This document shows, one piece after another, positions 17,506 to 26,138 of a DNA stretch of 64,000 nt; positions within the stretch are counted from its first letter, which is position 1, and the number at the start of each line of letters is the position of its first letter. The DNA comes from Microvirga terrae (GTDB lineage: Bacteria; Pseudomonadota; Alphaproteobacteria; Rhizobiales; Beijerinckiaceae). The notes below the pieces were generated by a model, which made no database searches, was not told the origin of the DNA, and saw nothing but the letters and a program-made list of their open reading frames with translations. Location: assembly GCF_013307435.2 (NCBI RefSeq), contig NZ_CP102845.1:930001-994000 (forward strand), read 5' to 3'. The position numbers and the translations under genes were made by a program.

Positions 17506-18894
17506 TTACTCTTCCCGGAAGGCCCGGTCGAAGCTCTCCGTGATCGGGGCCAACAGGTAATCGATGGCGCGTCTCGGCTTGTTGATAATCAGAACCTCGG
17601 CCGGCATCCCGGGGTAGAGAGTCGTCTTAGAGTTCGCCTTGAGACTTCCCGGTTCGATTTCAGCGCGTGCGACGAAGTAGGCGTAGTTGTTGCGTTCGTC
17701 CATCTGCTGGTCGGCTGAAAGATAAGTCAGTTTTCCCGCGAGGGGCGGAGTGCTGCGGCTGTTATAGGCGGTCAGCCGGATTTGAACCGGTGCGCCGACG
17801 CGGACAGAATCGACATCACGTAGGCCGATTTTCGCCTCGACGATCAATGGCTCATTTTCCGGAACGATGTCGAGGATGGGCTGCCCAGCGCCGATAACGC
17901 TGCCCAGGGTATGGGAGCGGATATTCGTCACGATGCCTCTCTCAGGGGAGACGATCTCGACACGCCGTAAAATATCGGTGGCAGCGTCTATTCGTCCAAC
18001 TGTATCAGCCAATTCGAGCTGCGCGGTCTGGATGTCCGAAGCGACCTGCTGCTGAAAGTCGTTGCCGAGGGAAAGGATCTCCAGTTCCGCCGCCGCCCTG
18101 GCTTGTTCGGCCTTCGCCCTACGGGACGCCAGTTCGCCGGCATCGCCCTGGAGCTGACTTTCTCGCGTCTGCATTTCCGTAAGGCGCGGACGCGGCGCAT
18201 AGCCCTTCTCGACGAGGCTTGCGATGGCCCTGAGCTCCCGGTCGAGCAGTTCCGATTGTCGAGTATTCGCGTCGGTCTGAGACTTCACGGCCTGGATTTC
18301 CGCCACCTGCTGCTCGATAGTCTTGCGCTGGATGTCGACGCGGCGATCGAACATCTCACGCCTGGCCTTGAAGAATTTCCGCTCAGCCTTCAGGATCTCC
18401 TCTGCCGTCGGCCCTCCGGCTTGGAGCAGGTTCTCGGGAAAGGTGAGATCATCCAACCCGGACTGCTCGGCCCGAAGGCGCACAAGCCGAGCCTCAAGGC
18501 CGATCCGCCTGGAGCGCAATTGCTCTAACTCGGCCTTTGCCCGCGTATCGTCGAGACGAAGGAGCGGCTGCCCGGCCTGCACGATCTCTCCCTCGCGGGC
18601 AAGCAGCGTTTTGAGAATCCCGCCTTCGAGATGGCTGATGGTCTTGCGCTTGGAATCGACGACGACAGTGGCCGCCGCAATCGCAGCACTGTCGAGATGG
18701 GCTGAGAAGGCCCAGGTGGTGAGGCCGCCGAGACCAAGGAAGATGGTCGCCAAGCCTGCGATCACCGGTCCACGATAGGAGGGCTCGCCAGGATCGCGAC
18801 CCCGGAAGCGGTCTTTCGCCGGTTCAATATCCACGGCCATGTATGTCGCGGGGCGCGATGTCGTCTGCTCCATAGTTTGCGAACGCTTTTTCAT
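17506..18894 (-). CDS. Type I secretion periplasmic adaptor (HlyD/PrtE family), WgdB/ExpD2-like
   Basis: A 462-residue membrane-fusion protein. It has a short cytoplasmic N-terminus and a transmembrane helix at about 44-66. A lipoyl-like half (SHLEGGILKTLLAREGEIVQAGQPLLRLDDT) follows, then a long alpha-hairpin coiled coil (about 110-310). The second beta-barrel half includes LGSVIGAGQPILDIVPENEPLIVEAKI and VQIRLTAYNSR. It bridges the inner-membrane ABC exporter to an outer-membrane TolC-type channel, and no TolC gene is in the window. The start overlaps the exporter stop by 4 bp (ATGA). Likely cargo is the adjacent RTX protein; an additional part in exopolysaccharide export is suggested by the rhizobial WgdA/WgdB pair. 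Confidence 0.92.
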   Translation of the reverse strand: MKKRSQTMEQTTSRPATYMAVDIEPAKDRFRGRDPGEPSYRGPVIAGLATIFLGLGGLTTWAFSAHLDSAAIAAATVVVDSKRKTISHLEGGILKTLLAREGEIVQAGQPLLRLDDTRAKAELEQLRSRRIGLEARLVRLRAEQSGLDDLTFPENLLQAGGPTAEEILKAERKFFKARREMFDRRVDIQRKTIEQQVAEIQAVKSQTDANTRQSELLDRELRAIASLVEKGYAPRPRLTEMQTRESQLQGDAGELASRRAKAEQARAAAELEILSLGNDFQQQVASDIQTAQLELADTVGRIDAATDILRRVEIVSPERGIVTNIRSHTLGSVIGAGQPILDIVPENEPLIVEAKIGLRDVDSVRVGAPVQIRLTAYNSRSTPPLAGKLTYLSADQQMDERNNYAYFVARAEIEPGSLKANSKTTLYPGMPAEVLIINKPRRAIDYLLAPITESFDRAFREE

Positions 18895-20612
18895 GCGCTT
18901 CCTTTCACTGCGGCAATCGGCTTCTCGCCGGGAGTGATTGCGCTGACGACCGAAGTTCGTGGGCCGAATTGGCTGATCCTGCCCTCCTGCAGAACCATGA
19001 GCTTGTCGGCGGCCTGCATGACGGAGGGCCGGTGTGCGATCAGGATGATGATCGACCCATCCGCGCGTAGGGCCTCGATGGTCCGCAAGAGAGCGCGTTC
19101 GCCGTCGGTGTCGAGATTGGAGTTTGGTTCGTCGAGGACGACCAAGCGCGGCCTGCCGTACACTGCCCGCGCCAGCCCGATCCGCTGACGCTGGCCGCCG
19201 GAGAGGGCATGGCCGCCATCCCCCAATACGGTATCGTACCCGAGAGGTAGGCGGCCGATCATTTCATGAACGTCCGCGAGGCGGGCGGCTTCCAGCACCA
19301 TACGGGGGTCGGCTTCCCGCATCCGGGCGATGTTGTCCCGGATCGTCCCGTCAAGAAGCGACACGCTCTGTGGCAAATAACCTACCATGTCGCCGAATGA
19401 ACTACGTTCCCAGAGATAAACGTTGTTGCCGTCGAGATAGACGCCGCCGGATGTCGGCTTGATCACCCCGATGAGCGTGCGGGCAAGCGTGGACTTGCCA
19501 GCTGCCGAGGGACCGACGATACCGAGCACCTCGCCCGGCGACAGGCTGAACGAGAGCCCCTTGAGCACAGGTACATCGGAACCGGGAGGGGCATAGACCA
19601 GTCGGTCGACCGTGAGTTCGCCTTGGGTGCGCGGCGTCGGCTTGGATTCTCGCTTAGGGGCTCGATGCTCGAGAAGCTCTTTCACATTCTTCCAGGCTGA
19701 AATGGCAAGCACCCATTGCCGCCAGCCATCGACCATCGAGTCGAAGGGCAGAAGCATGCGACCCATGATAATGCTTGAGGCCACCATCGACCCTGGGCTG
19801 ACTTCCTGTTGGATGACCAGGATTGCGCCGACCGATAGAACCGCGATCTGCATGACATAGCGGCAGGTCCGAGTGAACGATGCCATGGCGCGGCTCCGGC
19901 GTGTCACCACATCGAGAAGGTCCTGCGTGTGCAATTGGGATTGCCGCCAACGCTCCGAGAGGGCTGGAAGCATTCCCATGGCTTCGACCGCCTCGGCATG
20001 ACGGAGGGTGCCGCCGATTTCACTGATGTTCTGCATGGAGGACTCATTGGCGCGCTTCATGGCTCTGCGCGTCAGGAAATCGGACAAAAGGCTGAGAGAG
20101 ATGATGATAACCGCCGAAGTCAATGCCACCAGGCCATAAAGCCAATGGAGAGCAAACAGGACGGCAAGGAAGATTGGCGCCCAAAATGCCTCCAGCGGGA
20201 CACTGATGGCGTTCCCAACGATGAATGACCGGATGTCGTTGAGGTCACGGATCGCTTGACTGGACTTGGAGATGCCCTTCGTCACGGACGCAGATATGGC
20301 GGCCTCCAGGACGGGAAGGTTCAGCTTTCTGATCAGCTTGCTCGCCATGACCTGATAGGTGAGGGCACGCACATAATCGAGGATGCAGTAGATGGCTAGG
20401 CCTATGACGGAAACGACAATCAGCATGACCAGCGTGTCCGTGCTTTGACTGTTCACGACACGGTCATGGACTTGCAGCATGAACAGAGGAACCGTCAGCT
20501 GAAGCACGTTGATGATCGCACTCAGGGCGCCCGCATAGGCGATGCCGCTTGCAAATGCTCTGCGCCCTTGGTGGAGGGTATCGGCGGCTTCTGGATGGGC
20601 CATTTTCGTCAT
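18891..20612 (-). CDS. Type I secretion ABC exporter/ATPase (PrtD/HlyB family), WgdA/ExpD1-like
   Basis: A 573-residue fused membrane-ATPase half-transporter. The N-terminal membrane domain has about six helices in residues 25-300. The ATPase domain has Walker A GPSAAGKS near residue 365, the signature LSGGQRQRIGLARAV near 474 and Walker B LVVLDEPNSNLD. No N-terminal C39 peptidase-like domain is present, which fits PrtD-type exporters of RTX proteins. It is first in the leftward transcript and divergent from the MarR-family gene, with the perfect palindrome 212 bp before its start. Together with the adaptor it should form a complete inner-membrane secretion unit. Confidence 0.93.
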   Translation of the reverse strand: MTKMAHPEAADTLHQGRRAFASGIAYAGALSAIINVLQLTVPLFMLQVHDRVVNSQSTDTLVMLIVVSVIGLAIYCILDYVRALTYQVMASKLIRKLNLPVLEAAISASVTKGISKSSQAIRDLNDIRSFIVGNAISVPLEAFWAPIFLAVLFALHWLYGLVALTSAVIIISLSLLSDFLTRRAMKRANESSMQNISEIGGTLRHAEAVEAMGMLPALSERWRQSQLHTQDLLDVVTRRSRAMASFTRTCRYVMQIAVLSVGAILVIQQEVSPGSMVASSIIMGRMLLPFDSMVDGWRQWVLAISAWKNVKELLEHRAPKRESKPTPRTQGELTVDRLVYAPPGSDVPVLKGLSFSLSPGEVLGIVGPSAAGKSTLARTLIGVIKPTSGGVYLDGNNVYLWERSSFGDMVGYLPQSVSLLDGTIRDNIARMREADPRMVLEAARLADVHEMIGRLPLGYDTVLGDGGHALSGGQRQRIGLARAVYGRPRLVVLDEPNSNLDTDGERALLRTIEALRADGSIIILIAHRPSVMQAADKLMVLQEGRISQFGPRTSVVSAITPGEKPIAAVKGSA

Positions 20613-20878
20613 GCAGAAGTGACTCCAAAAGAGGCAATGATGCGGCAGATCTCAATTTTGCCTAAAAGTTATTCGAGGGAATTTATGAATCACCGATGGC
20701 AGAACGTCTACCCATAAAGTATGATTCGCCTAACAATAAAAAAGCTAAGGCCGAGGAAACGACAATACGGGCTAGCAGTTTATCCAGCTTATTTCTTGGA
20801 TATGCTGCCAATGCCAGGAGAAATATTAAATTAGTTCGAATTTCGAACTAATTTAATTAATGGATAACGGGGTATAAT
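20613..20878. promoter_or_regulatory. Divergent promoter region between exporter and MarR-family regulator
   Basis: 266 bp, AT-rich from about 20640 to 20880. It must carry the leftward promoter of the exporter operon and the rightward promoter of the regulator. The long palindrome lies at its regulator-proximal end, 21 bp before the GTG at 20879, so a bound protein would probably block or remodel the regulator promoter and act from a distance on the exporter. Confidence 0.7.
20825..20857. promoter_or_regulatory. Perfect 33-bp palindrome, probable MarR/WggR-type operator
   Basis: Left arm ATTAAATTAGTTCGAA (20825-20840), centre T at 20841, right arm TTCGAACTAATTTAAT (20842-20857): 16 matching bases with no mismatch. 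The core TTCGAA-T-TTCGAA recurs at 17417-17429. MarR dimers bind such palindromes. In S. meliloti, WggR/ExpG binds a conserved palindromic motif in the wggR-wgdA and wgeA promoter regions, which is the same arrangement as here. Confidence 0.85.
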
Positions 20879-21493
20879 GTGCAAAATATATCAAATTCCT
20901 TGCCTTGGATTGTCGCTCACGATGAAGCGGAGTCCAAATTTCCGACAACGCTGCATACTCTGCACCGGAGGAGCGGTGAGCCAGTGAGCCGCACGGAAGG
21001 TCCTCAGGCTCCTCAGGCAGAGCCAACGGGTATCACCCATATCGAGATCGTGAGGGTCATCGAGAGATTGCATAGGCGTTCGCTCGACCTCGTGCGTGCC
21101 GATCTGATCGAAGCCGGCATCGACGACCTGAGTCCGTCCCAGGTGATGATGCTGTTCACCATCGGATCGAACGAGTTGTCGGTTCGCGACTTGATCGAGC
21201 GTGGCTATTATCTTGGTTCGAACGCGTCCTACAGTCTGAAGCGGCTCGTCGAAGCCGAATACGTCATTCGCACAGCATCGGAGCGGGATCGCCGGTCCGC
21301 TCGCATCCGCTTGTCGGAAAAAGGGCGAGCATTGTGCGATCTGATCAGGCGGAACGACAAAGCCTATCAGCAGCTTGTGGCGCGCAACGAGGCGGAGATG
21401 CGTGATCTGGAAACCACATTCAGGACGCTGAAACGCATCGAGCAGACATGGAGCAACGCGGTTCGTTATCGCGATATGGGCTCGGATGACTGA
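20879..21493 (+). CDS. MarR-family transcriptional regulator, WggR/ExpG-like
   Basis: Up to 204 residues, with a winged-helix MarR domain: LSPSQVMMLFTIGSNELSVRDL, then LGSNASYSLKRLVEAEYVI (recognition helix) and wing ERDRRSARIRLSEKGRAL. A C-terminal dimerisation helix follows. The start is ambiguous: GTG 20879 has GGGG upstream, but an in-frame GTG at 20984 has a stronger GGAGGAG site and still keeps the whole domain. It is divergent from the type I exporter and adjacent to the perfect palindrome. In S. meliloti the MarR-type WggR activates galactoglucan genes from the same relative position; autoregulation plus control of the exporter, RTX and GT genes is inferred here. Confidence 0.85.
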   Translation: MQNISNSLPWIVAHDEAESKFPTTLHTLHRRSGEPVSRTEGPQAPQAEPTGITHIEIVRVIERLHRRSLDLVRADLIEAGIDDLSPSQVMMLFTIGSNELSVRDLIERGYYLGSNASYSLKRLVEAEYVIRTASERDRRSARIRLSEKGRALCDLIRRNDKAYQQLVARNEAEMRDLETTFRTLKRIEQTWSNAVRYRDMGSDD

Positions 21494-21707
21494 ACCGAGT
21501 TCCTTGCATTCGTGCTCTCACCATGAAGCGATCTGGAAGCTATGCGCAGCTCTTTGGCAGAGTGGGCGTCCACCCGGCTCGATGCGTGGCGTTCCGGTAA
21601 CTCATTGAAGGACACTTCGGCCGACGATGAGTGGCTGAGGGCGCAGCTCTGCTTGGAGAAACGGATGAGCGACGGCGACAGGCAAAGTGTTGGAGAAAGG
21701 TGATCAT

Positions 21708-22400
21708 GTGACGTTGCAAGAACCGATTGGAACTCAAACAATCCGCATTCAGAATTCGGACCATCTCATTTTTGAGCAGGATTCTGATCGAAAGAAGCTG
21801 CTGATCGTTTTTGCTTATATCAACCAGAAGCTCGGAACGCGGTCACATTCTAGTTTCCTGCGCAATGTCGATTGTAAGAAGCTCTTCTTGAATCCGGGTT
21901 TGAACGATTGGTACCAGACAGGCGTCCCAGGAGTCGCCTCTTCCTATTCGGGACTTCTTGCGTTCCTCCAGAATGTGAAATCGAGTTTCGTCGACCACGA
22001 AATCCTGTGCCTTGGACACTCGATGGGAGGCTTCCCCGCATTGGGCATTGGAGTCAGCATCGGGGCCGACCGCATCTTGGCCTCTGCGCCGGAGTTCATC
22101 CTGAACACTCCAGACAGTTTGAGTATTCGCCATTTAGAGGGCAAGCTGATCGAATGTGGAGATTTAACTCCCGTCCTGTCCTCAAATTCCAAGAGCATGA
22201 TCACGGTCGTGGTTGGCAACCAGAATGCATTTGACATGCGCGTCGCGCGCCGACTGGGCGAGTTTCCGCATACCAGAACCATCGAACTGGAAACGGGACA
22301 CAATACCTTTCCCTATTTAAGGGATGTCGGGAAGCTTGGGGCAGTGTTGGAGGCGTTTGTTGAGGGTGAAGCTATCCGACCCGTCGTTGAGGGCATATGA
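21708..22400 (+). CDS. Alpha/beta-hydrolase-like protein of unknown function
   Basis: About 230 residues from GTG 21708, which has GGAGAAAGG nine bases upstream; a GTG at 21687 overlaps that site and is less likely. The nucleophile elbow GHSMGG and a late histidine (ELETGHNTFPY) point to the alpha/beta-hydrolase fold. The acid residue cannot be placed with confidence. There is no signal peptide, so it is probably cytoplasmic. It follows the MarR-type regulator by 214 bp and is convergent with a GntR regulator. Similar hydrolase-like proteins are sometimes found beside surface polysaccharide genes. Substrate unknown. Confidence 0.65.
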   Translation: MTLQEPIGTQTIRIQNSDHLIFEQDSDRKKLLIVFAYINQKLGTRSHSSFLRNVDCKKLFLNPGLNDWYQTGVPGVASSYSGLLAFLQNVKSSFVDHEILCLGHSMGGFPALGIGVSIGADRILASAPEFILNTPDSLSIRHLEGKLIECGDLTPVLSSNSKSMITVVVGNQNAFDMRVARRLGEFPHTRTIELETGHNTFPYLRDVGKLGAVLEAFVEGEAIRPVVEGI

Positions 22401-22421
22401 TGCCCAGCTCACTCTGCCTCT

Positions 22422-23021
22422 TCATCGGTCCTTCGGCTGGAGGATATGCCGCGTGATGATGTCTTTGAGCTGCTGCACATCCCGTGCTTCGAGCGCTTTG
22501 ATCATTTCATGATGCTCTCGACTTGATTGCTCAACGCGTGCCCGCGTGCTCCATTGCCCAGCCAAGGCCGAGGACGTCCGGCTGCGGAGGTCAGTTACGA
22601 GACTGAATAGCTCGGGGTTGGAGCACAGGCTGAGCAAGTCGCGATGAAAAGCAAGATTTGCTTCATATTGATCCAGGATTGTTCCGTTCAGGATCATTTC
22701 GTCGAATCTACACGCCTGCGCATCGATCCGCATGATGGCATCAGGGGTCGCGTTGGCCACGATACTGTCGACAGCGGCCGTTTCAAGAATTATGCGGAGC
22801 TCGAGAATATGGGCGGTCTGGTCGCTGTCCGGTAGAACAACATGGTACCCGCGATTGGGGACGTGCTGCACCAATCGCTTCTGAGCAAGATAATCGAGAG
22901 CACGCCGAATATCGGATCGCCCGCATCTGTAACGGTGTTCCAGATCGATCTGCTTCAGCCACGACCCGGGGGCGAAGGTGCCAGCTCGGACATCGCGCGC
23001 GATCAGGTCGGCCACGCTCAT
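22422..23021 (-). CDS. GntR-family transcriptional regulator (FCD domain)
   Basis: 199 residues from ATG 23021; a TTG at 23036 is the only upstream alternative. The N-terminal winged helix (residues about 1-65: LKQIDLEHRYRCGRSDIRRALDYLAQKRLVQ) is followed by an all-helical FCD ligand-binding domain (LELRIILETAAVDSI, YEANLAFHRDLLSLCSNPEL, REHHEMIKALEARD), with histidines that commonly hold a metal for carboxylate ligands. Such regulators usually respond to organic or amino acids. It is divergent from the M20 hydrolase gene across 240 bp and most likely controls it and the binding-protein gene. Confidence 0.9.
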   Translation of the reverse strand: MSVADLIARDVRAGTFAPGSWLKQIDLEHRYRCGRSDIRRALDYLAQKRLVQHVPNRGYHVVLPDSDQTAHILELRIILETAAVDSIVANATPDAIMRIDAQACRFDEMILNGTILDQYEANLAFHRDLLSLCSNPELFSLVTDLRSRTSSALAGQWSTRARVEQSSREHHEMIKALEARDVQQLKDIITRHILQPKDR

Positions 23022-23261
23022 CCATTCCGTCTTCAAAGGTGCATCCGTTCAGGTTGTTGCAAGTCAGTTACATATTTTTGAGAGGCGCTGCTTCTTCTTT
23101 AGGCAGAAAGTCCAGCTACTGCAAAATTGTTCGCTTGACCTTCCTTGCGCAGAGACAAAAGCCATGCATGATATTGGTACCAATTTTGGCGAATATCTGT
23201 CTGGCAGAGCTGATATGTCAGCTACTGCTTCAGGCGGAGTGCTCAGAGAAGAGGTCCGCCC

Positions 23262-24701
23262 GTGCCTGGCAAGAACGTCTCCGAGGTTTGGGACCTCATC
23301 GAAGCTAAACGAGATACCTTTTTCGAACTTAGCGATCGCATATGGGACATGCCCGAACTCAACTTTGAAGAGCGTCGTTCCTGTGCCGAGCACATCGCCG
23401 TTCTTGAACAGCAGGGATTTCGGACCACCCGGAACATCGCCGGTATCCCGACGGCCGTCATGGGCGAGGCGGGCGAAGGTGGGCCCGTCATCGCTATTCT
23501 GGGCGAGTATGATGCTCTGCCGGGCCTCAGCCAAGTCGCAGGCTTAGCGGAGCAGAAGCCCGTTAGTGAGGGCGGCAACGGACATGGGTGCGGGCACAAC
23601 CTGCTCGGAAGTGGTTCGTTGATGGCTGCTACGGCTGTGAAGGATTATCTGGAGGCGAACGGCCTGAAGGGGCGCATTCGCTATTACGGCTGCCCGGCCG
23701 AGGAAGGTGGGTCCGCTAAGGGCTTCATGGTGCGGGCAGGAGTATTTGACGACGTTGACATCGCCATCTCCTGGCACCCGGCACCCTTTGCAGGTGTGAA
23801 CAACCCGATTTCGCTGGCCTGCAACGAGATCAATTTTCACTTCAGCGGACGAGCCTCCCATGCGGCAGCGTCGCCACATCTCGGGCGAAGCGCACTTGAT
23901 GCCGTGGAACTTATGAACGTTGGCGTGAACTACATGCGCGAGCATATGCCGAGCACGGCGCGCATCCATTATGCCATCACAGACACCGGAGGTTCGGCGC
24001 CGAACGTCGTGCAGGCCAACGCGACGGTGCGTTATCTGATTCGTGCCCGTGAACTGCCGGAGATGCAGGGATTGCTTCGCCGGGTGAAGAAGATTGCTGA
24101 AGGCGCGGCACTCATGACTGAGACGACGGTCTGCAGCGAGATCGTCAGCGGCGATGCTAATCTCGTCGGTAATACGCCGCTCGAGCAGCTGATGCACCAG
24201 AATCTGGAGCGTCTCGGGCCGCCCGTCTTCGACGAGCAGGACAATGCCTTCGCGGCCGAGATTCAAAAAACGCTGACCGATGAAGACATCAAATCCTCCT
24301 TTGCGCGCTTTGGACTAAAGCCCCGCATGGGAGCTCCTCTCTGCGACACGATCTTCCCACCCGGCAGCGGTGATGGAACGTTGGTAGGATCAACTGATGT
24401 TGGAACTGTCAGCTGGGTGGTTCCGACTGTTCAAATGCGCGGCGCCACTTACGCCATAGGGACGCCTGGCCACTCCTGGCAGCTCGTGGCGCAAGGAAAA
24501 GCGCCTGCGGCCCATAAGGGAATGGAACATGCGGCCAAGGTCATGGCCGGAACGGCGGTCGATCTCTTCCTCACCCCATCGCTGATCGCCGCGGCAAAGG
24601 CTGACCTGCGTGAGCGACTGGCTGGTACGCCCTTCGTGAACCCGATTCCGGATGACGTGAATCCGCCTGTCGGCGCAATGGAGGCTGAAACCTCGGCATG
24701 A
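23262..24701 (+). CDS. M20-family amidohydrolase, AbgB-like
   Basis: A 479-residue protein, matching the AbgB subfamily in length. It starts at GTG with GAAGAGG seven bases upstream. Metal-ligand regions are visible: GHGCGHNLLG near residue 108, EEGGSAKG, the WHPAPF segment, and GSTDVGTVSW near residue 375. The dimerisation domain starts at FHFSGRASHAAASP. Family members remove the aminoacyl part from amides such as p-aminobenzoyl-glutamate or N-acyl/indoleacetyl amino acids. The next gene encodes an amino-acid-binding protein 77 bp downstream and the divergent gene is a GntR regulator. Together these suggest use of an amide-linked amino acid. The exact substrate is unknown. Confidence 0.88.
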   Translation: MPGKNVSEVWDLIEAKRDTFFELSDRIWDMPELNFEERRSCAEHIAVLEQQGFRTTRNIAGIPTAVMGEAGEGGPVIAILGEYDALPGLSQVAGLAEQKPVSEGGNGHGCGHNLLGSGSLMAATAVKDYLEANGLKGRIRYYGCPAEEGGSAKGFMVRAGVFDDVDIAISWHPAPFAGVNNPISLACNEINFHFSGRASHAAASPHLGRSALDAVELMNVGVNYMREHMPSTARIHYAITDTGGSAPNVVQANATVRYLIRARELPEMQGLLRRVKKIAEGAALMTETTVCSEIVSGDANLVGNTPLEQLMHQNLERLGPPVFDEQDNAFAAEIQKTLTDEDIKSSFARFGLKPRMGAPLCDTIFPPGSGDGTLVGSTDVGTVSWVVPTVQMRGATYAIGTPGHSWQLVAQGKAPAAHKGMEHAAKVMAGTAVDLFLTPSLIAAAKADLRERLAGTPFVNPIPDDVNPPVGAMEAETSA

Positions 24702-24778
24702 TTGATCGTGGCTGCTCCCAGCCCCAGTCCGTTCGTTCCAGCACAGTCCGCATCCCTACTGTTAACAAAGGAAAGACC

Positions 24779-25636
24779 ATGAAGATCATCGGCAAGATTT
24801 TGGCGTTCGCGCTCACCGGCGCGACGATTGTCCTCGGGACAGATGCGATGGCGCAGGACAAGACCTGGACGAAGGTTCGGATCGCTACGGAGGGGGCCTT
24901 CGCGCCTTGGAATTTCACGAAGCCCGATGGATCGCTCGATGGGTTTGAGATCGAGCTTTACCAGGATCTGTGCAGGCGTATGAAAGTCGAATGCACGATC
25001 GAGGCCCAGTCCTTCGATGGCATCATTCCGGCGCTGAACGCCGGAAAGTTCGATGCTATCATGGCCGGCATGTCGGCGACCGCCAAACGCGAAGAGGTCA
25101 TGGCCTTCACTCAGCCCTATGGCACCACCGGTCAGACCTTTGCCGTTCTCAAGTCGAGTCCACTTGCAACCATGCCCCTGAACGGCAAGATCTTTTCGTT
25201 GGCAACCAATGAGGCCGGTGCTGCCGCCGCGGTGGAAGAACTCAAGCCGATCCTGAAAGGCAAGACAATCGGCGTTCAGGGATCCTCGATTGCGGCGAAT
25301 TTCCTCGATAAATACTTGAAGGGGACTGCCGAGATCCGGGAATACAAGACCACTGAGCAGCATGACCTCGACCTCACGGCCGGGCGCATCGATGCGATCA
25401 TGGCGTCGACTGCGTATCTGTCCGGAGCTGCCGCCAAGGTCGGCAATGAGGAGATGACGCTTGTGGGGCCGCGGTTCCAGGGTGGCATGCTCGGGCGCGG
25501 CAGCTCGGTCGGCCTCCGCAAGAGTGATCCGGAGCTGAAGTCCATGTTTGACAAGGCCATTACCGAAGCGAAGGCGGATGGAACGATCGAAAAGCTCTCA
25601 ATGAAGTATTTCGGCTTCGACGTCACGCCTCGTTGA
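24779..25636 (+). CDS. Polar/basic amino-acid ABC transporter substrate-binding protein
   Basis: 285 residues from ATG 24779 with AAAGGAAAG upstream. A longer in-frame reading begins inside the end of the M20 gene and lacks such a site. A cleavable signal peptide ends near residue 26 (DAMAQ). The mature part is a type II periplasmic binding protein of the HisJ/ArtJ group (EGAFAPWNFTKPDGSLDGFEIEL, FDAIMAGMSATAKREEVMAFTQPY). No permease or ATPase gene is adjacent, so it must use a transporter encoded elsewhere or be a remnant of a larger operon. It may import an amino acid related to the M20 substrate. Confidence 0.9.
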   Translation: MKIIGKILAFALTGATIVLGTDAMAQDKTWTKVRIATEGAFAPWNFTKPDGSLDGFEIELYQDLCRRMKVECTIEAQSFDGIIPALNAGKFDAIMAGMSATAKREEVMAFTQPYGTTGQTFAVLKSSPLATMPLNGKIFSLATNEAGAAAAVEELKPILKGKTIGVQGSSIAANFLDKYLKGTAEIREYKTTEQHDLDLTAGRIDAIMASTAYLSGAAAKVGNEEMTLVGPRFQGGMLGRGSSVGLRKSDPELKSMFDKAITEAKADGTIEKLSMKYFGFDVTPR

Positions 25637-25703
25637 AAGCGTCAGGGGCGGCGTGGTCTCAAAGGCCAATGCCTTCCCGACGATGTGCCGCTTTAAACCC
25701 AGA

Positions 25704-26138
25704 TCAACGCACCCGGAAAATTTGCTCGAGCCGCTCCAACACGGTCAGGAGCGGCTCGGCTTCCGTTCCGAGATCGTCCAGAACGCGGCGTTCGAACGCC
25801 ACCGCCTTTGGGACGATGTCGCGATAAGCCTTCTGGCCATCAACCGTGAGGGTCAGGATTTCCTCCCGTCTGTCCTCCTCACTGCCGCGGCGCTTGAGCC
25901 ACCGTCTCTCCTCCAGAGTCCGGACAGCCCGGCTCACTTTCGTCTTGTGCATGGACGAGTGTCGACCGATCTCCTTGGCGCTGAGCTCGTCGAACTGCCC
26001 AAGCGTGGCCAGCACCCGCCATTCCGGGATCGTTAGGTCGTAGTGCGGGCCATAGATGGAGCGGAAATCCTGCGAAATCGCAGAAGCGAGGCGGTTGAGG
26101 CGATAAGGCAGAAACTGCTCGAGCTGAAGTTTGGCCAT
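25704..26138 (-). CDS. MarR-family transcriptional regulator, probable homogentisate pathway regulator
   Basis: 144 residues from ATG 26138; a longer reading from 26180 would run into the hmgA promoter region. It has a canonical MarR winged helix: LTIPEWRVLATLGQFDELSAKEIGRHSSMHKTKVSRAVRTLEERRWL with wing GSEEDRREEILTLTVDGQKAY. It is divergent from hmgA across 59 bp, so the two share one short control region. Repression of hmgA relieved by a pathway intermediate is inferred. MarR-type regulators beside hmgA occur in alphaproteobacteria, whereas Pseudomonas uses an IclR-type protein. Confidence 0.88.
   Translation of the reverse strand: MAKLQLEQFLPYRLNRLASAISQDFRSIYGPHYDLTIPEWRVLATLGQFDELSAKEIGRHSSMHKTKVSRAVRTLEERRWLKRRGSEEDRREEILTLTVDGQKAYRDIVPKAVAFERRVLDDLGTEAEPLLTVLERLEQIFRVR

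Noticed and set aside
24449..25363. 304-codon minus-strand frame spanning the M20 end and the binding protein
   Set aside because: Antisense to two genes with clear signatures; no domain or ribosome-binding site.
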